From assembly GCA_019918135.1 (NCBI GenBank), contig WBZZ01004821.1, positions 97,501-161,500 of the forward strand: 64,000 nucleotides of DNA, in the 5' to 3' direction. A program made the translations under genes and the position numbers. The stretch comes from Paulinella micropora. Lineage: Eukaryota > Cercozoa > Imbricatea > Euglyphida > Paulinellidae. The notes under the pieces are model-generated. The model was not told the DNA's origin and searched no databases. It saw only the letters and a program-made list of their open reading frames with translations. This document shows positions 55,742 through 64,000 of this stretch, one piece after another (the first letter of the stretch is position 1; every line of letters starts with the position of its first letter).

Positions 55742-57617
55742 ATCAGAGCCGGTCGATCGGGGACGAGGCCAGGGCCCGCCACCAGCGCTGGCTCTCGGCC
55801 TCCGGCACGAGCAGAAAGGCGCCGAGGGCCCGCAGGAGCTCCTGCAACTGCCGCCCGCACAGCGTAGTCCAGGCCCGCTGCTCCAGCTGCCTGAGATAGC
55901 TCGCAGTGCCGCAGGGGGTCACCTCCAGGCCTAGGGCGCGCTGGTCCTCTGCCTCGCGGACGTGCGGCGCTGGGGCGGTGGCCGGCGGCGGGACGTCGAG
56001 CCGGCGCCCTCGCCCGGGCTGGCCACAAGCCTGGCGCCCAGGCTGTGCTGCACCACGGACCACGCGCTGCGCCAGCAGCCGGCCTCCCACGGCCACGCAG
56101 GGTCCGGCGCCTCGCGCGAGGCCGAGAGCCGGCAGGCCGCCTGCAACACCGAGAGCGCGAAGGCCAGGGCCAGCGTTGAGCTCAGCACCCCCCAGTCCAC
56201 CACCCGGCGGCGGGCCCCGGGGGCACGGAAGCCAAGACCTCGCCTGCGGCGGCCAGCAGCCGGGGCCAGGCCTCGGTGCGGACGGGGCAGAACCCCGCGC
56301 CTTCGGGGTCCCGCCGGTACAGGCCACCGTGCCAACGGCAGGCGAACAGCCAGGGCTCCCGCGGCAGCAGGTCCGGCAGCGCGGCCAAGAACGCAGATTC
56401 GTCGCTGACCTCGGCCGGCCGCAGGCGGCTGCCGGCAGACAGCGCCCGGGCGAGGGTCTCCGAAGCCAGGCACAGGCACGCGGGCAGGCGCAGGTGCTCG
56501 GGCGTCAGCGCGGCGAAGGCCTCGGCGATCGTGGCCCGGGGCCCGAGCCCCAGCGTCGTGCACACCAGCGAGTGGACGGGGGGAAGCCAGGGCGAGAACA
56601 GGAGCCGGCGCTGCGCCCACTCCCAGCGCAACCCCGGGGGCAAGGCGCGGAGGATTTCGCGGGCCCAGTGGCAGTACAGCCAGGACTCGGGGCCCCCGGT
56701 TTCCAGGTACACCAGGTGGGAGGGGCCCCAGGCCGCCTCGGTGCGCCGTAGGCAGTCCCGGGTCAGCTGCTCGACTCGGCCCCGCGCCCAGGGCCGCAGC
56801 GCCCGGGACCGTGCCCGCTGCTGGCCCGCTCGCACCACCGCCAGCGGCTCCAGCGTGACGACGTCGAAGATCTGCAAGACGCTGAGCCCCGGGGGCCCGA
56901 GCGGCTGGCCGCAGCAGAGTAGGGGGGCGCCTGGCTGCTGCTTCCCCCCGCGGGGAACAGCTGGGCGCACGAGGAGCAGGCCCGGGCGAAGTCGAGCAAG
57001 AGGCTGAGGTAGCAAGGGGCCTCGCGGTAGCGCGCCCGCCAGTCGGAGAAAGCTTCGGGAGAGAAGAGCCGGGTGAGGCGGGGATCGTAGCCGGTGTTAC
57101 AGGCCGGCCGCCGCAGCTGGCGTTCGTACGACTGCTGGCCTCGTGGCTGGCACGGGGCCGCGAGCCACAGGAGCAGCAAGACGGCCCGGCAGCGTGCGGA
57201 GGCCACGTAGGAATAGTAAGGCTCCCGCAGCAGCCAGCGCGAGGACGGGGCGAGGCGGAGGCCGCCCGCCGGGGGCCGGACTTCTCGCGCCGCGGCCGCG
57301 AGGCAGGCGGGCCCGCGTGGGTGCAGGCCCGTGTGGTGGAACACCTGGTGCAGCAAGGGACGGGCCAGCGTGGGGAAGCGGGCGAAAGCCCCCTGCGTGG
57401 CCAGCGCCCGCAACAGCCACTTGGAGGCCAGGGCCAGGGCTACGAGGTCACGGTACCGCGCGTAGTCCACCGCGCCGGACCGGCAGGCGAGCAAGAACAC
57501 CGTGGCCTGGTACCCGGTGCCCGCGCCCAGCACTAGCCGGGCCGCAGGCGTAGCGTCGTCGTGCTGGGCCTTGTGGCGCTTGGGGCCGGGCCTGGGGAGC
57601 AGGGCGTCGTGGTCCAT
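55742..57617 (-). CDS. F-box-like protein, unrecognised C-terminal part, frame broken
   Basis: ATG at 57617 (MDHDALLPRPGPKRHKAQHD). After a basic head and FLLACRSGAVDYARYRD the segment LVALALASKWLLRALATQGA looks like the second half of an F-box. Further on are CYLSLLLDFARACSSCAQLF, FDVVTLEPLAVVRAGQQRAR, VYLETGGPESWLYCHWAREI, WPRLLAAAGEVLAS and the end WWRALASSPIDRL. About 620 residues across at least two frame breaks. Not similar in its C-terminal part to the other F-box-like proteins in this window. It alternates with the F-box/LRR genes and has two decayed copies at 52290-52440 and 52786-53045. Confidence 0.5.
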
Positions 57618-58257
57618 GCCGGGCGGGTCGTTTGTGTCGGGGGCCGCCGGCTGTGGGTAGCTGCGTGCGCCCCCACCCGCGCGCTCGCGCGTGCGCCCGC
57701 GCGTGTGCCCTCCGTGCCACGGCGCACGCGCGTGCTCCCTCCCCCTCACCGGCGCGTGCCAGTGGCGCGCGCGGGGGCGCCCGCCCTCCTCACTGGCACG
57801 CACTGCGGGCGCGCCCCCTCCCCGCGCCACCGCGCCGTGGGGCACGCGAGGCGGGCAGCGCCCCCGCGCCCCCTGGAGGCCTCCCCCCCCGGGCCCGCCC
57901 GGGCGGGGCTCCGCGCGCGCCGAGGGAAGGGGGGGGAGCCAGGGGAAGGGGGGAGGGGGGCGCGCGCGGGGAGGGGAAGGGGCACGGGAGCGGGGCACGG
58001 GGCGCCCCCCGCGTGCGCCCCCCCCCCCCGCGCTCCCCTCCCCCCTCCCCCGGCGGCGTGGGCACCAAAAGTTCTCCGCGTCCCTGCCGCCAGGAGAGCA
58101 GCAGCGTCCTCCCTCTCGCGTACCGATACCGCAGGAGGACCCCCGCCCTCCTCCCCACCGCCGCCCAACCCTTCCCCCTCCCCCCTTCTCCCCCGCGCTC
58201 CTCGCCCGGCCCGTTACGCTAGGCCCAGCCGGACCCAGCGGACCCCAGTCCAGCCTC
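57618..58257. other. Divergent intergenic region with GCGCGC and homopolymer runs
   Basis: About 640 bases between divergent genes, rich in GCGCGC words and G/C runs (for example near 57890 and 58018). Many open frames exist but all have extreme Arg/Pro/Ala/Gly composition with no ATG in good context. Presumed promoters of both genes. Confidence 0.5.
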
Positions 58258-59190
58258 ATGTCGACGGCGGGCGCCGCGGACAGTGGAGGCCACGCTAGCC
58301 TCCAGAGCCTCGGGCGGCCGGCCCCGGCGCAGCAGGAACCGGCGCCGCTGCCACCGCTCGGCGCGAGCCGCCGCGACGCGCCGTCCCGCCGGGGCGGCTA
58401 CGACCAGGACTACTGGCGCGGTGGGCGCAGCCGCAGCAACGAAAGGCGGGAGCGCCGCCACGGCGGTTCTGCCCGCCAGCACCACTGGGACAGGAGTCGG
58501 AGCCGCAGCTGGGAGAGGGCGTGGCGCAGCCGGGAGCGCAGGAGCGCCAGCCGGAGCCGCAGCCGGAGCCGCAGCCCCCCACCCCGGCGTTCGCGTTCAC
58601 GCCGAGAGAGGGAGGCCTGGCAGGCGTACCAGCGACAGCCGGAGGAGCCCCCTGCGTGGGGCACGGGCGCTCGCCAGCACCCGCCTCCCGGCCAGGCCTG
58701 GCGGGCGGACAAGGCTGACCCCTGGGGCGGCTCCGGGGCAGCGAACGGCCAGGCGGCTCCGGGCGCCGAGCCGGTAGCCCCGGCGGCCCCGGCGGGCCCG
58801 GCGGTGTCGCACGCCTCGACCGCGGTGCAGGCGTCACGGGCCATGCAGTCCGTGGTAGACCAGCCCGCCGACCACTCTCCTCGCACGCCACTCCTGTCGA
58901 CCGCGCTGCGAGACGGCGCGGGCGAGGCCCGTGTGCTCGCCACGTCGCCCACCCAGGTCATCCTGGCCCCCGACGCCCGGTTGCGCGGGGAGGAACACAA
59001 GTGTCTCAAGGCGGCCATCCAGCTCCTGGACAAACAAAAGCTCTTTATGCCCAGACTCTTCAGCTCCCTGCAGGTCATGGAGCAATTGACACAGCGTGTA
59101 GACGCACTGGAAGCTAGGCTCGCGGACCTGGAGCTGCAGGCCAGGAACGTCAATGCCAACATGAGCCAGGCCTTCCCGGGTGGTATTTAA
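58258..59190 (+). CDS. SR-type Arg/Ser-rich protein with C-terminal coiled coil
   Basis: ATG at 58258 (MSTAGAADSGGHASLQSLG); 310 residues, intact. Residues ~55-125 are an RS domain (RSRSRSPPPRRSRSRREREA preceded by repeated SRSRSWERAWRSRERRSASR), the hallmark of splicing SR proteins and some nucleic-acid condensing proteins. No RRM is visible. Residues ~130-200 are Pro/Ala-rich. The C-terminus is conserved-looking and helical with heptads (LQVMEQLTQRVDALEARLAD, LELQARNVNANMSQA), suggesting oligomerisation. Candidate roles are splicing regulation or nucleic-acid packaging; neither can be chosen. ATTAAA at 59385 is a likely 3' signal, and a (CT)n run at 59310-59337 lies in the 3' flank. Confidence 0.65.
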   Translation: MSTAGAADSGGHASLQSLGRPAPAQQEPAPLPPLGASRRDAPSRRGGYDQDYWRGGRSRSNERRERRHGGSARQHHWDRSRSRSWERAWRSRERRSASRSRSRSRSPPPRRSRSRREREAWQAYQRQPEEPPAWGTGARQHPPPGQAWRADKADPWGGSGAANGQAAPGAEPVAPAAPAGPAVSHASTAVQASRAMQSVVDQPADHSPRTPLLSTALRDGAGEARVLATSPTQVILAPDARLRGEEHKCLKAAIQLLDKQKLFMPRLFSSLQVMEQLTQRVDALEARLADLELQARNVNANMSQAFPGGI

Positions 59191-59299
59191 TCAAGACCTG
59201 AGCCAGGACGGGGCGGCGCCCCTTGCTACCCTCGCGTGCTCTCTCTTTCTCTCTCGGCCGGCCTGCCCCCGTCTGGGGTCCAACTACACCCCTCCCTGG

Positions 59300-59309
<10 letters not shown>

Positions 59310-59337
<28 letters not shown>
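59310..59337. repeat. (CT)n microsatellite
   Basis: An uninterrupted CT run in the 3' flank of the SR-type gene; a 20-base CGGCCGGCCTGCCCC word flanks it on both sides (59256 and 59338). Confidence 0.95.
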
Positions 59338-59339
<2 letters not shown>

Positions 59340-59577
59340 CCGGCCTGCCCCGCCTGGGAGGGTTGCTGGTCCTACTGCAAGCTCATTAAAAAAATTTAAG
59401 TTTAAGCGTACGCGATTTCCCCCCGGGCGCTGCCGGCGCACACACCGGGCCCCTCCCCACCGGGTCCCCCCCCACCGGAGCCAGCGGCTAGCCCCCCCCC
59501 CCTCCATCCTCCTCGGGTGCGGCCGCCCCACGCCTAGCTGCCCCCTCCATCCTCCTCGGGGTGCGGCCGCCCCACGC

Positions 59578-60663
59578 CTAGCTGGGCGGGCACGGGCAGG
59601 GCCCCCGGCCTGGCTGGCAGGCAGGTGCGGGCGAGCAGCGCCTGGCGCAGCCCCGGCCATTGGTCCCGGTCCCGGGCGGGGGGCACTGCTGCTGCGCGAG
59701 CAGAGACAGGCGTTGGCAGGCCAGCGCCAGGCGCTGCTCGCGCTCTGTAGTCTGCTCGCCGTCGGCGGCTAGCAGCCCGTCCACCTCGGCCGCGTACCGC
59801 CGCCCCAGGTTGTGGCGCCGGAGCGCCAGGCAGCGCAGCGCGAGTGGTTTGAGGTCGGGCACCTGCACCAGCTGGTAGCGGCTCTGGTTCGGGTGAAAGA
59901 TGGCGAGGTACAGGCCCTGCACCGGCAGCTGGAGCTGTCGCTCGGCCAGCACGCGGTAGAGGTTCAGCTGCAGGCTGTAATGCGAGTAGTTACAGTCCTG
60001 TAGCTCGGCGCACGGCCCCAGGCCCGTGCGCTTGCCGAAGCCGCGCCGGCGCAGGGCCTTGCAGCGTTTCCAGTCCACGATGACGAGCGCGCCCGACCGC
60101 GGGCACCTGAACAGCATGTCGCAGGAGCCGGCCAGGAGGTACCTGGGCGAGAACAGGACCAGTTCCGTGCGCCAGGGCAGCCACCCGCGCGGCAGCACCT
60201 CCCGGGCGTGGAAATCATGGAACTGGACGTACTCGGGGCCCAGCGCGCGGGGGGCTAGCTCCGGCACGCACGGCTGCACGTCGTTGTAGAACGCCTCGAT
60301 GTACGCGTGCAGCCTGGTGCCAAGCTCGCACGCCTCGGCCCCCAGCCTCTGCCACTCGAGTTCCAGTTCGTCGGCCGCTACGCCACGCCTGGCCGCCACC
60401 TCGGCGGCTACGCGCTTGCTCTCAAAGGCCGGGAAAAAGGAGTGGACGACCCCCGTCACGCTGTCGGGCAGCAGCACCCACCCGCCGTCCGGCGCCCGCA
60501 GCTGGTACGTGTGCGGGCCGGCGTCGAAGGCGGCGCCGCCGTCGCTGGGCTGGGGGTACAGCCGGGACAGGATGTCGCAGTCGTCGCTGTGCCGGGCCAG
60601 GAAGCTCGACAGGCGGTCGGCGGGCGCGGGGGCGGCACTCACCTCGGGCGCGGGCTGCGTCAT
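59578..60663 (-). CDS. PD-(D/E)XK nuclease-like protein (RecB/Cas4-type fold)
   Basis: ATG at 60663 (MTQPAPEVSAAPAPADRLSS); about 361 residues, intact. Core motifs in order: a helix with GTRLHAYIEAFYN (residues ~120), E in WRTELVLFSPRYLLAG, the Asp of GSCDMLFRCP (~residue 180), VIVDWKRCK (~195) in the place of the (D/E)XK strand, and YSLQLNLYRVLAERQLQ (~230), the QxxxY-type helix of RecB-family nucleases. The order G-x-x-x-H, D, D-W-K, Q-x-x-x-Y is typical of this superfamily, which cuts DNA in recombination and repair. The D-x-K spacing is VDWKR, matching E/D-x-K. A sequence GAGGTGAGTGC after codon 7 resembles a splice donor, so an intron there cannot be excluded. C-terminus is Cys/Pro-rich. 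Confidence 0.7.
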   Translation of the reverse strand: MTQPAPEVSAAPAPADRLSSFLARHSDDCDILSRLYPQPSDGGAAFDAGPHTYQLRAPDGGWVLLPDSVTGVVHSFFPAFESKRVAAEVAARRGVAADELELEWQRLGAEACELGTRLHAYIEAFYNDVQPCVPELAPRALGPEYVQFHDFHAREVLPRGWLPWRTELVLFSPRYLLAGSCDMLFRCPRSGALVIVDWKRCKALRRRGFGKRTGLGPCAELQDCNYSHYSLQLNLYRVLAERQLQLPVQGLYLAIFHPNQSRYQLVQVPDLKPLALRCLALRRHNLGRRYAAEVDGLLAADGEQTTEREQRLALACQRLSLLAQQQCPPPGTGTNGRGCARRCSPAPACQPGRGPCPCPPS

Positions 60664-61014
60664 CCGGCCTTGTGGACCAGGCAGACACCCCCTCCGAGGG
60701 AGAGGGGGGCGCGGCCTGCGCCCCCGCGGGGGGGGGGCCGTTCGGCGCGCCGGCCGCGGCTGGGAGGGGCCGTTGGCGCTCCCTCCCCCGGCACCCCGCT
60801 GCCCCTTGGTCCGTGGGCCGGCAGGCGGCGGGGTGGGCACAGGCAGAGAGGGGGGGGGGCTTCTTAACGGGAAGGGCAGGCCTCACGTGCTTTTTAATGA
60901 CGGGCGTTCTGCTAACCTGTGGCAGGGGCAGGGAAGGAGGGAGGGCCTCTGGCGGCGCTCGGTCTGGTCGTCCCGCGAGCCAGGTGCGCCGCGGGGTGGG
61001 GGGGGGCTACAATC
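60664..61014. other. Intergenic, no gene seen
   Basis: G-rich, with runs near 60730 and 60855. On the plus strand TTTTTAATGACGG near 60890-60902 might be the minus-strand 3' signal (CATTAAAAA) of the DUF1152-like gene. No protein-like frame. Confidence 0.4.
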
Positions 61015-62358
61015 TCATCGAGCTCGCGCCCTGTCGGTTCTGCCGTTTGGTTGTGCCGGGGGAACTGGCTGTGTTGTAGGAAAAGACGAAGCAGTTGCTG
61101 AGCCGCAGCAGGAAGTCCCTGCAATCACCTGGATATCCGGCGACCTCCAGTTGCAGCTGTCTTGCTTGCCCCCTTCCTGAGCCCCTGTATGGTAGGACTT
61201 CAGGTACGTTAGCAGCAACTTAGAGGCTTCTACCCCCGCAGCCTCCATTTGGTGCTTCATTCGTATGGCCTCCGTGAAGCAGTCGTTCGCCCGTTCGTGT
61301 ACGAGGCTGGCCCGGGCTAGGTCCAGCTGCAGCAGGCCTACGCCAAAAGCTTCAGCCAGCCCAGGATCCTCTGTGGTCCCGTACTTTGTTACGTATGGTG
61401 AAAGCAGCTACCTCCTGCTTGGCCCCCAGGAAAGTAGCGTGCGCGTCGCAGCCCGGCCCGAAAACCTCCAGTCTGAGTTCGGTAAAACCCTGCACACTCT
61501 CGCTGGTGTAGATTTGCTCCAGCGCGCGCAAAACGCACGCGTCGCGCCGTTGGCTGTCCGGGGTCAAGATATCACCTCCCACGTTCAGCACAATGACCGT
61601 GAGCTTCTCGGATGGCCGGCGCTGCGACGAGAGGAAATTACGCAGGCACTCCTGCATCCGGCTGAGATCCCGCCGGCTCTGTGTCCCCGTTGCAAAGGGG
61701 AACAACCAAGCCTCTACGGGCTCTAGCCCCATTTTCTTGAATTCTTCTCGGGCCTGGTAGGTCGCAATCGGCTCTTGTACGAGGGCGCCGTCCGCGAAGG
61801 CGGCGGCGTGAAGCAGCTGGGAGACCTTGTTCTCCGTTCCCTCGGGCATCATTCCGGGAATTTCTCGGACCAGTTCCTGCATGTCGGCTTCGTTCCGGGG
61901 TTCCACTTGGAAGCAGCCGTGATCCCCCGCCGGCCGTGCCACCGTGCGCAACCACTCCATTGCCTTCTGGCTGGTTAGGCCTCCGCGCGCGAGCCCTTTC
62001 TGCTGCAGGTTACGGCTTCCTGTCGTGAGGTTCTGCAGGTAAGTCTCGGGGGTGTAGCCCGCCGTCAACGTTACCCACCGCCCTCCCGACTGCAGTGACC
62101 CGATAGCCGCGCGCACCAACGCCGACATGTAGTCATGCCCCCCGCCGGCTCCCACGACTATAGTCAGGGCCTGGTCGTTTTTCTCGGGCCCTGGCGCTGA
62201 GCGCCCCAGGAATTTTCGCACGAACTGAGGAAGAGCACAGTCCCCTCCGCTGCCACTTCCCTGTCCTCCGCTCCGTCTGCTGGCTTGCGCGGTTTCGGCT
62301 TCAGCACTCGGCAGACACCGCACTTCTTTAGCACTGTCGAGTGGTTGCGCGTCTCCAT
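61015..62358 (-). CDS. DUF1152-like protein, frame broken
   Basis: ATG at 62358 (METRNHSTVLKKCGVCRVL) with a CxxC near the start. The body contains LTIVVGAGGGHDYMSALVRA, a Gly-rich nucleotide-binding-like loop; VIVLNVGGDILTPDSQRRDA; and LRLEVFGPGCDAHATFLG. These three blocks in this order match the pattern of DUF1152 proteins of bacteria and archaea (GAGGGxDV..., GGDI...D..., GxGxDA/G). The end reads LLQLDLARASLVHERANDC, then RMKHQMEAAGVEASKLLLTY. About 420 residues with about two frame breaks. The biochemical role of DUF1152 is not known to me; a Rossmann-like metabolic enzyme is plausible. A prokaryote-type family here would suggest lateral acquisition. Confidence 0.5.
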
Positions 62359-62377
62359 AGCTGCCGGTGTTTGCTTA

Positions 62378-64000
62378 GTTATGGGGCTCGGGCGGGCCTG
62401 GCACCTCGCTCTCGCACTGGGCGGCGTCGGTGGCTACAGTAAGGGAACGCGGGGAGGGCGGCGGGAGGGGGGAGGGGGGCGGGGGGCCCCGCGCCTGGGA
62501 GGGGACGGCGAGGGAAGGGAGGAGGGCAAGAACCCGCGGAGGAGGCGGGCGCGAAGGAGAAGAAGGCAGGCCCCCAGCCCCAGGCCGGCTGCCACGCCGG
62601 CGGCCAGGAACAGGCCAAGCGCGTGCCGGTGACGGCTGTGGCGGGCGCGGCCGGCCCCGCTTGGGCCCCGGCCGGCCCCCGGTGCTGGCCGGCAGGGGCT
62701 GGAGCCCCGCCGGGGGGGGCGGGGTGGGCGGCTCGGCGCCGGCTACCCCGCCCCCGCACGCCTCGGTCACGTTGGCGCGGAAGGTGAAGGTTTCTAGCCA
62801 CAGGACTTCTGATTGCTGCCAGCACCCCACATAGACGTTGAGCCCCACACACTCGGTCAGGTGTCGTACGCGTACGTTCTCGAGCCAGCCCGTGGTGTTG
62901 GTCGTGGTCGGGGGAGGGCAGGGCAGGGTCCAGGCGGCGCGGGCCAGGACGGCAGGGCCGGGGCCGACGGAGAAGACCTCCGCCCGCTCCCGCCCGGCCC
63001 ACAGCGCCGTGTTCGGCGGGGGCGCGGGCCGCAGGAATTCCAGCTGCAGCCGGTAGGACGACGCTTGCTGCAGGGCCCGGCGCCCCTCCGGCCGGGCGGG
63101 CTGCACCAGCACGGTCAGCAACTGTGCGGTCGGTGCCGGACAGCCGAAGCCCTGGGCGGGCGTACAGTTGGCTTCGGCCAGGAGGCCGGCGGGCAGCGCG
63201 AAGGAGTTGCGCAGGGAAATACAGAAACCCAGCGGTGTGGTGACGCTCTGTTGTTGGCCCAGCCCTAGCCAGTCCACCGCGCGGTGGCGCCTGACCGTTA
63301 GCCAGCCATAGAAGTCGTCGTTGGTGCCGGTACGCACTCGGTGGAAGTTGCACACAGTGGCGTACAGGAAGTCGAGTGCTAGTAGCGAAGCCTCCTGCGG
63401 CCCCGCCACGACTTGCTGGGACGGCAGGCCCGGGGAGCCCAGCACGCCGGCCGACGGGCAGTCACTCTCTGTGTGTTGCAGCGACCTTTCCTCTTGGCTC
63501 CAGGACAGGGAACCGTCGGCCGGGAGCTCGGTCTCCCACGCCAGCACGGCGGGTACCCTGACGGCCACTCGGGCGACTGGCTCGGACAGGCCGGAGGCGG
63601 TGTTCCGGGTAGTGCCCAACCCCGACAGGCTGGTGTCGACAAAGGGCCGGAGGCCCCAGTGGCTCGGCGTGGCAGTCGGCGTGGCGCTCTGGCTGACGCT
63701 CGGGGTAGCGCTCGGCGTGGCAGTCGGCGTGGCGCTCTGGCTGACGCTCGGGGTAGCGCTCGGCGTGGCAGTCGGCGTGGCGCTCTGGCTGACGCCCGGG
63801 GTGGCGCTCGGAGTGTTGCTAGGGGTGGAGCCTGGAGTAGCACTGGGCGTGGCGCTCGGGGTGGCGCTCTGGCTGGCGCTCGGTGTCGCAGTCGGGGTGG
63901 AGCTTGGAGTAGCACTGGGCGTGACACTCGGGGTGTTGCTAGGGGTGGCGCTCTGGCTGACGCTCGGGGTGTTGCTAGGAGTGGAGCTTGGAGTAGCACT
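62378..64000 (-). CDS. Ser/Thr/Pro-stalk surface protein, C-terminal part only (runs off the window), frame broken
   Basis: The gene enters from the right edge with at least 115 residues of SATPSxTPSVSQSATPTATP repeats. A globular domain follows of about 280 residues (VPAVLAWETELPADGSLSWS, LDFLYATVCNFHRVRTG, DDFYGWLTVRRHRAVDWLG, CISLRNSFALPAGLLAEANC, CVGLNVYVGCWQQSEVLWLE) with several Cys and NxT sites. Near the end one frame carries a membrane segment (ALGLFLAAGVAAGLGLGACLLLL) followed by Arg, so a type I anchored protein is likely, with about one frame break before it. The N-terminus, probably with a signal peptide and other domains, lies beyond 64000. Stalk type matches the insert at 12735-12995. 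Confidence 0.55.
63655..64000. repeat. SATPS/SVSQSATPT stalk-coding tandem repeats
   Basis: Units of 30-60 bases made of GTGGCGCTCTGGCTGACGCTCGG and GTAGCGCTCGGCGTGGCAGT. The left part has three near-identical 57-base units (63668-63800); the right part mixes GTTGCTAGGGGTGGAGC units. The array continues past the end of the window. Confidence 0.9.

Noticed and set aside
1-64000. tRNA, rRNA or other structured RNA genes
   Set aside because: No cloverleaf with a T-loop GTTCRAnnC consensus in place and no rRNA-like blocks were noticed; hairpins present are the palindromic repeats.
1-64000. Transposase or reverse transcriptase genes
   Set aside because: No DDE, HUH, YxDD or integrase-like motif was seen in any plausible frame; duplications here look like short-homology events.

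Overview
The window is very GC-rich, densely coding DNA with genes on both strands, mostly uninterrupted frames and short gaps, except that the leftmost ~2.3 kb is visibly less GC-rich. Signs of eukaryotic-type expression are present: AATAAA/ATTAAA-like signals after several stops, an SR-type protein, a Rab-like GTPase with a C-terminal CCQQ, F-box-like proteins, and two paralogous genes whose alignment gives good evidence for a short spliceosomal intron. No ribosomal, tRNA, capsid, polymerase or other hallmark gene is visible. I cannot decide between a GC-rich, intron-poor protist nuclear genome and a large DNA virus of protists of the pandoravirus type (GC-rich, F-box-rich, occasional spliceosomal introns, many unrecognisable genes). 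The gene content fits either.

Layout. 1-1.5 kb: two membrane/secreted gene relics (-). 1.6-2.6 kb: palindromic repeats and simple repeats. 2.6-5.8 kb: a probable multi-exon gene (+) with Ala/Glu repeats and a Cys-rich C-terminal zinc-binding region. 6.4-16 kb: a tandem duplication of ~4.1 kb carrying a secreted PKD+BspA protein with a long Ser/Thr/Pro stalk and the end of a seven-helix membrane protein; only the right-hand copy of the latter is full length. 16-18 kb: two genes that meet tail to tail at an apparent recombination joint. 18.6-26.7 kb: three tandem units, each one secreted PKD+BspA gene. 27-29.7 kb: Rab-like GTPase (-) and a methyltransferase-like nuclear protein (+). 30-36 kb: an unrecognised (-) pair and an F-box-like gene (+), with a partial second copy whose 3' UTR carries an inserted palindromic array. 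36.7-44 kb: a ten-helix membrane protein with RGD repeats, a Gln-rich protein, a Cys/Trp-rich protein, and a zinc-finger/basic protein. 44.2-49.4 kb: a very large coiled-coil membrane glycoprotein. 49.7-57.6 kb: two F-box/LRR genes alternating with one full-length and two decayed copies of another F-box-like gene. 58-64 kb: SR-like protein, PD-(D/E)XK nuclease-like protein, DUF1152-like protein, and the end of a Ser/Thr/Pro-rich surface protein that runs off the window.

Theme. Most of the coding capacity is for the cell or particle surface (secreted PKD+BspA proteins, mucin-like stalks, polytopic and single-pass membrane glycoproteins) or for ubiquitin-type adaptor proteins (F-box, F-box/LRR), and these families are expanding by local tandem duplication, often with sharply visible break points. 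About half of the long genes are intact single frames; the rest have one to three frame breaks, frequently in runs of G or C, which may be real decay or uncorrected assembly errors. Functions below are read from motifs by eye; no search was run.
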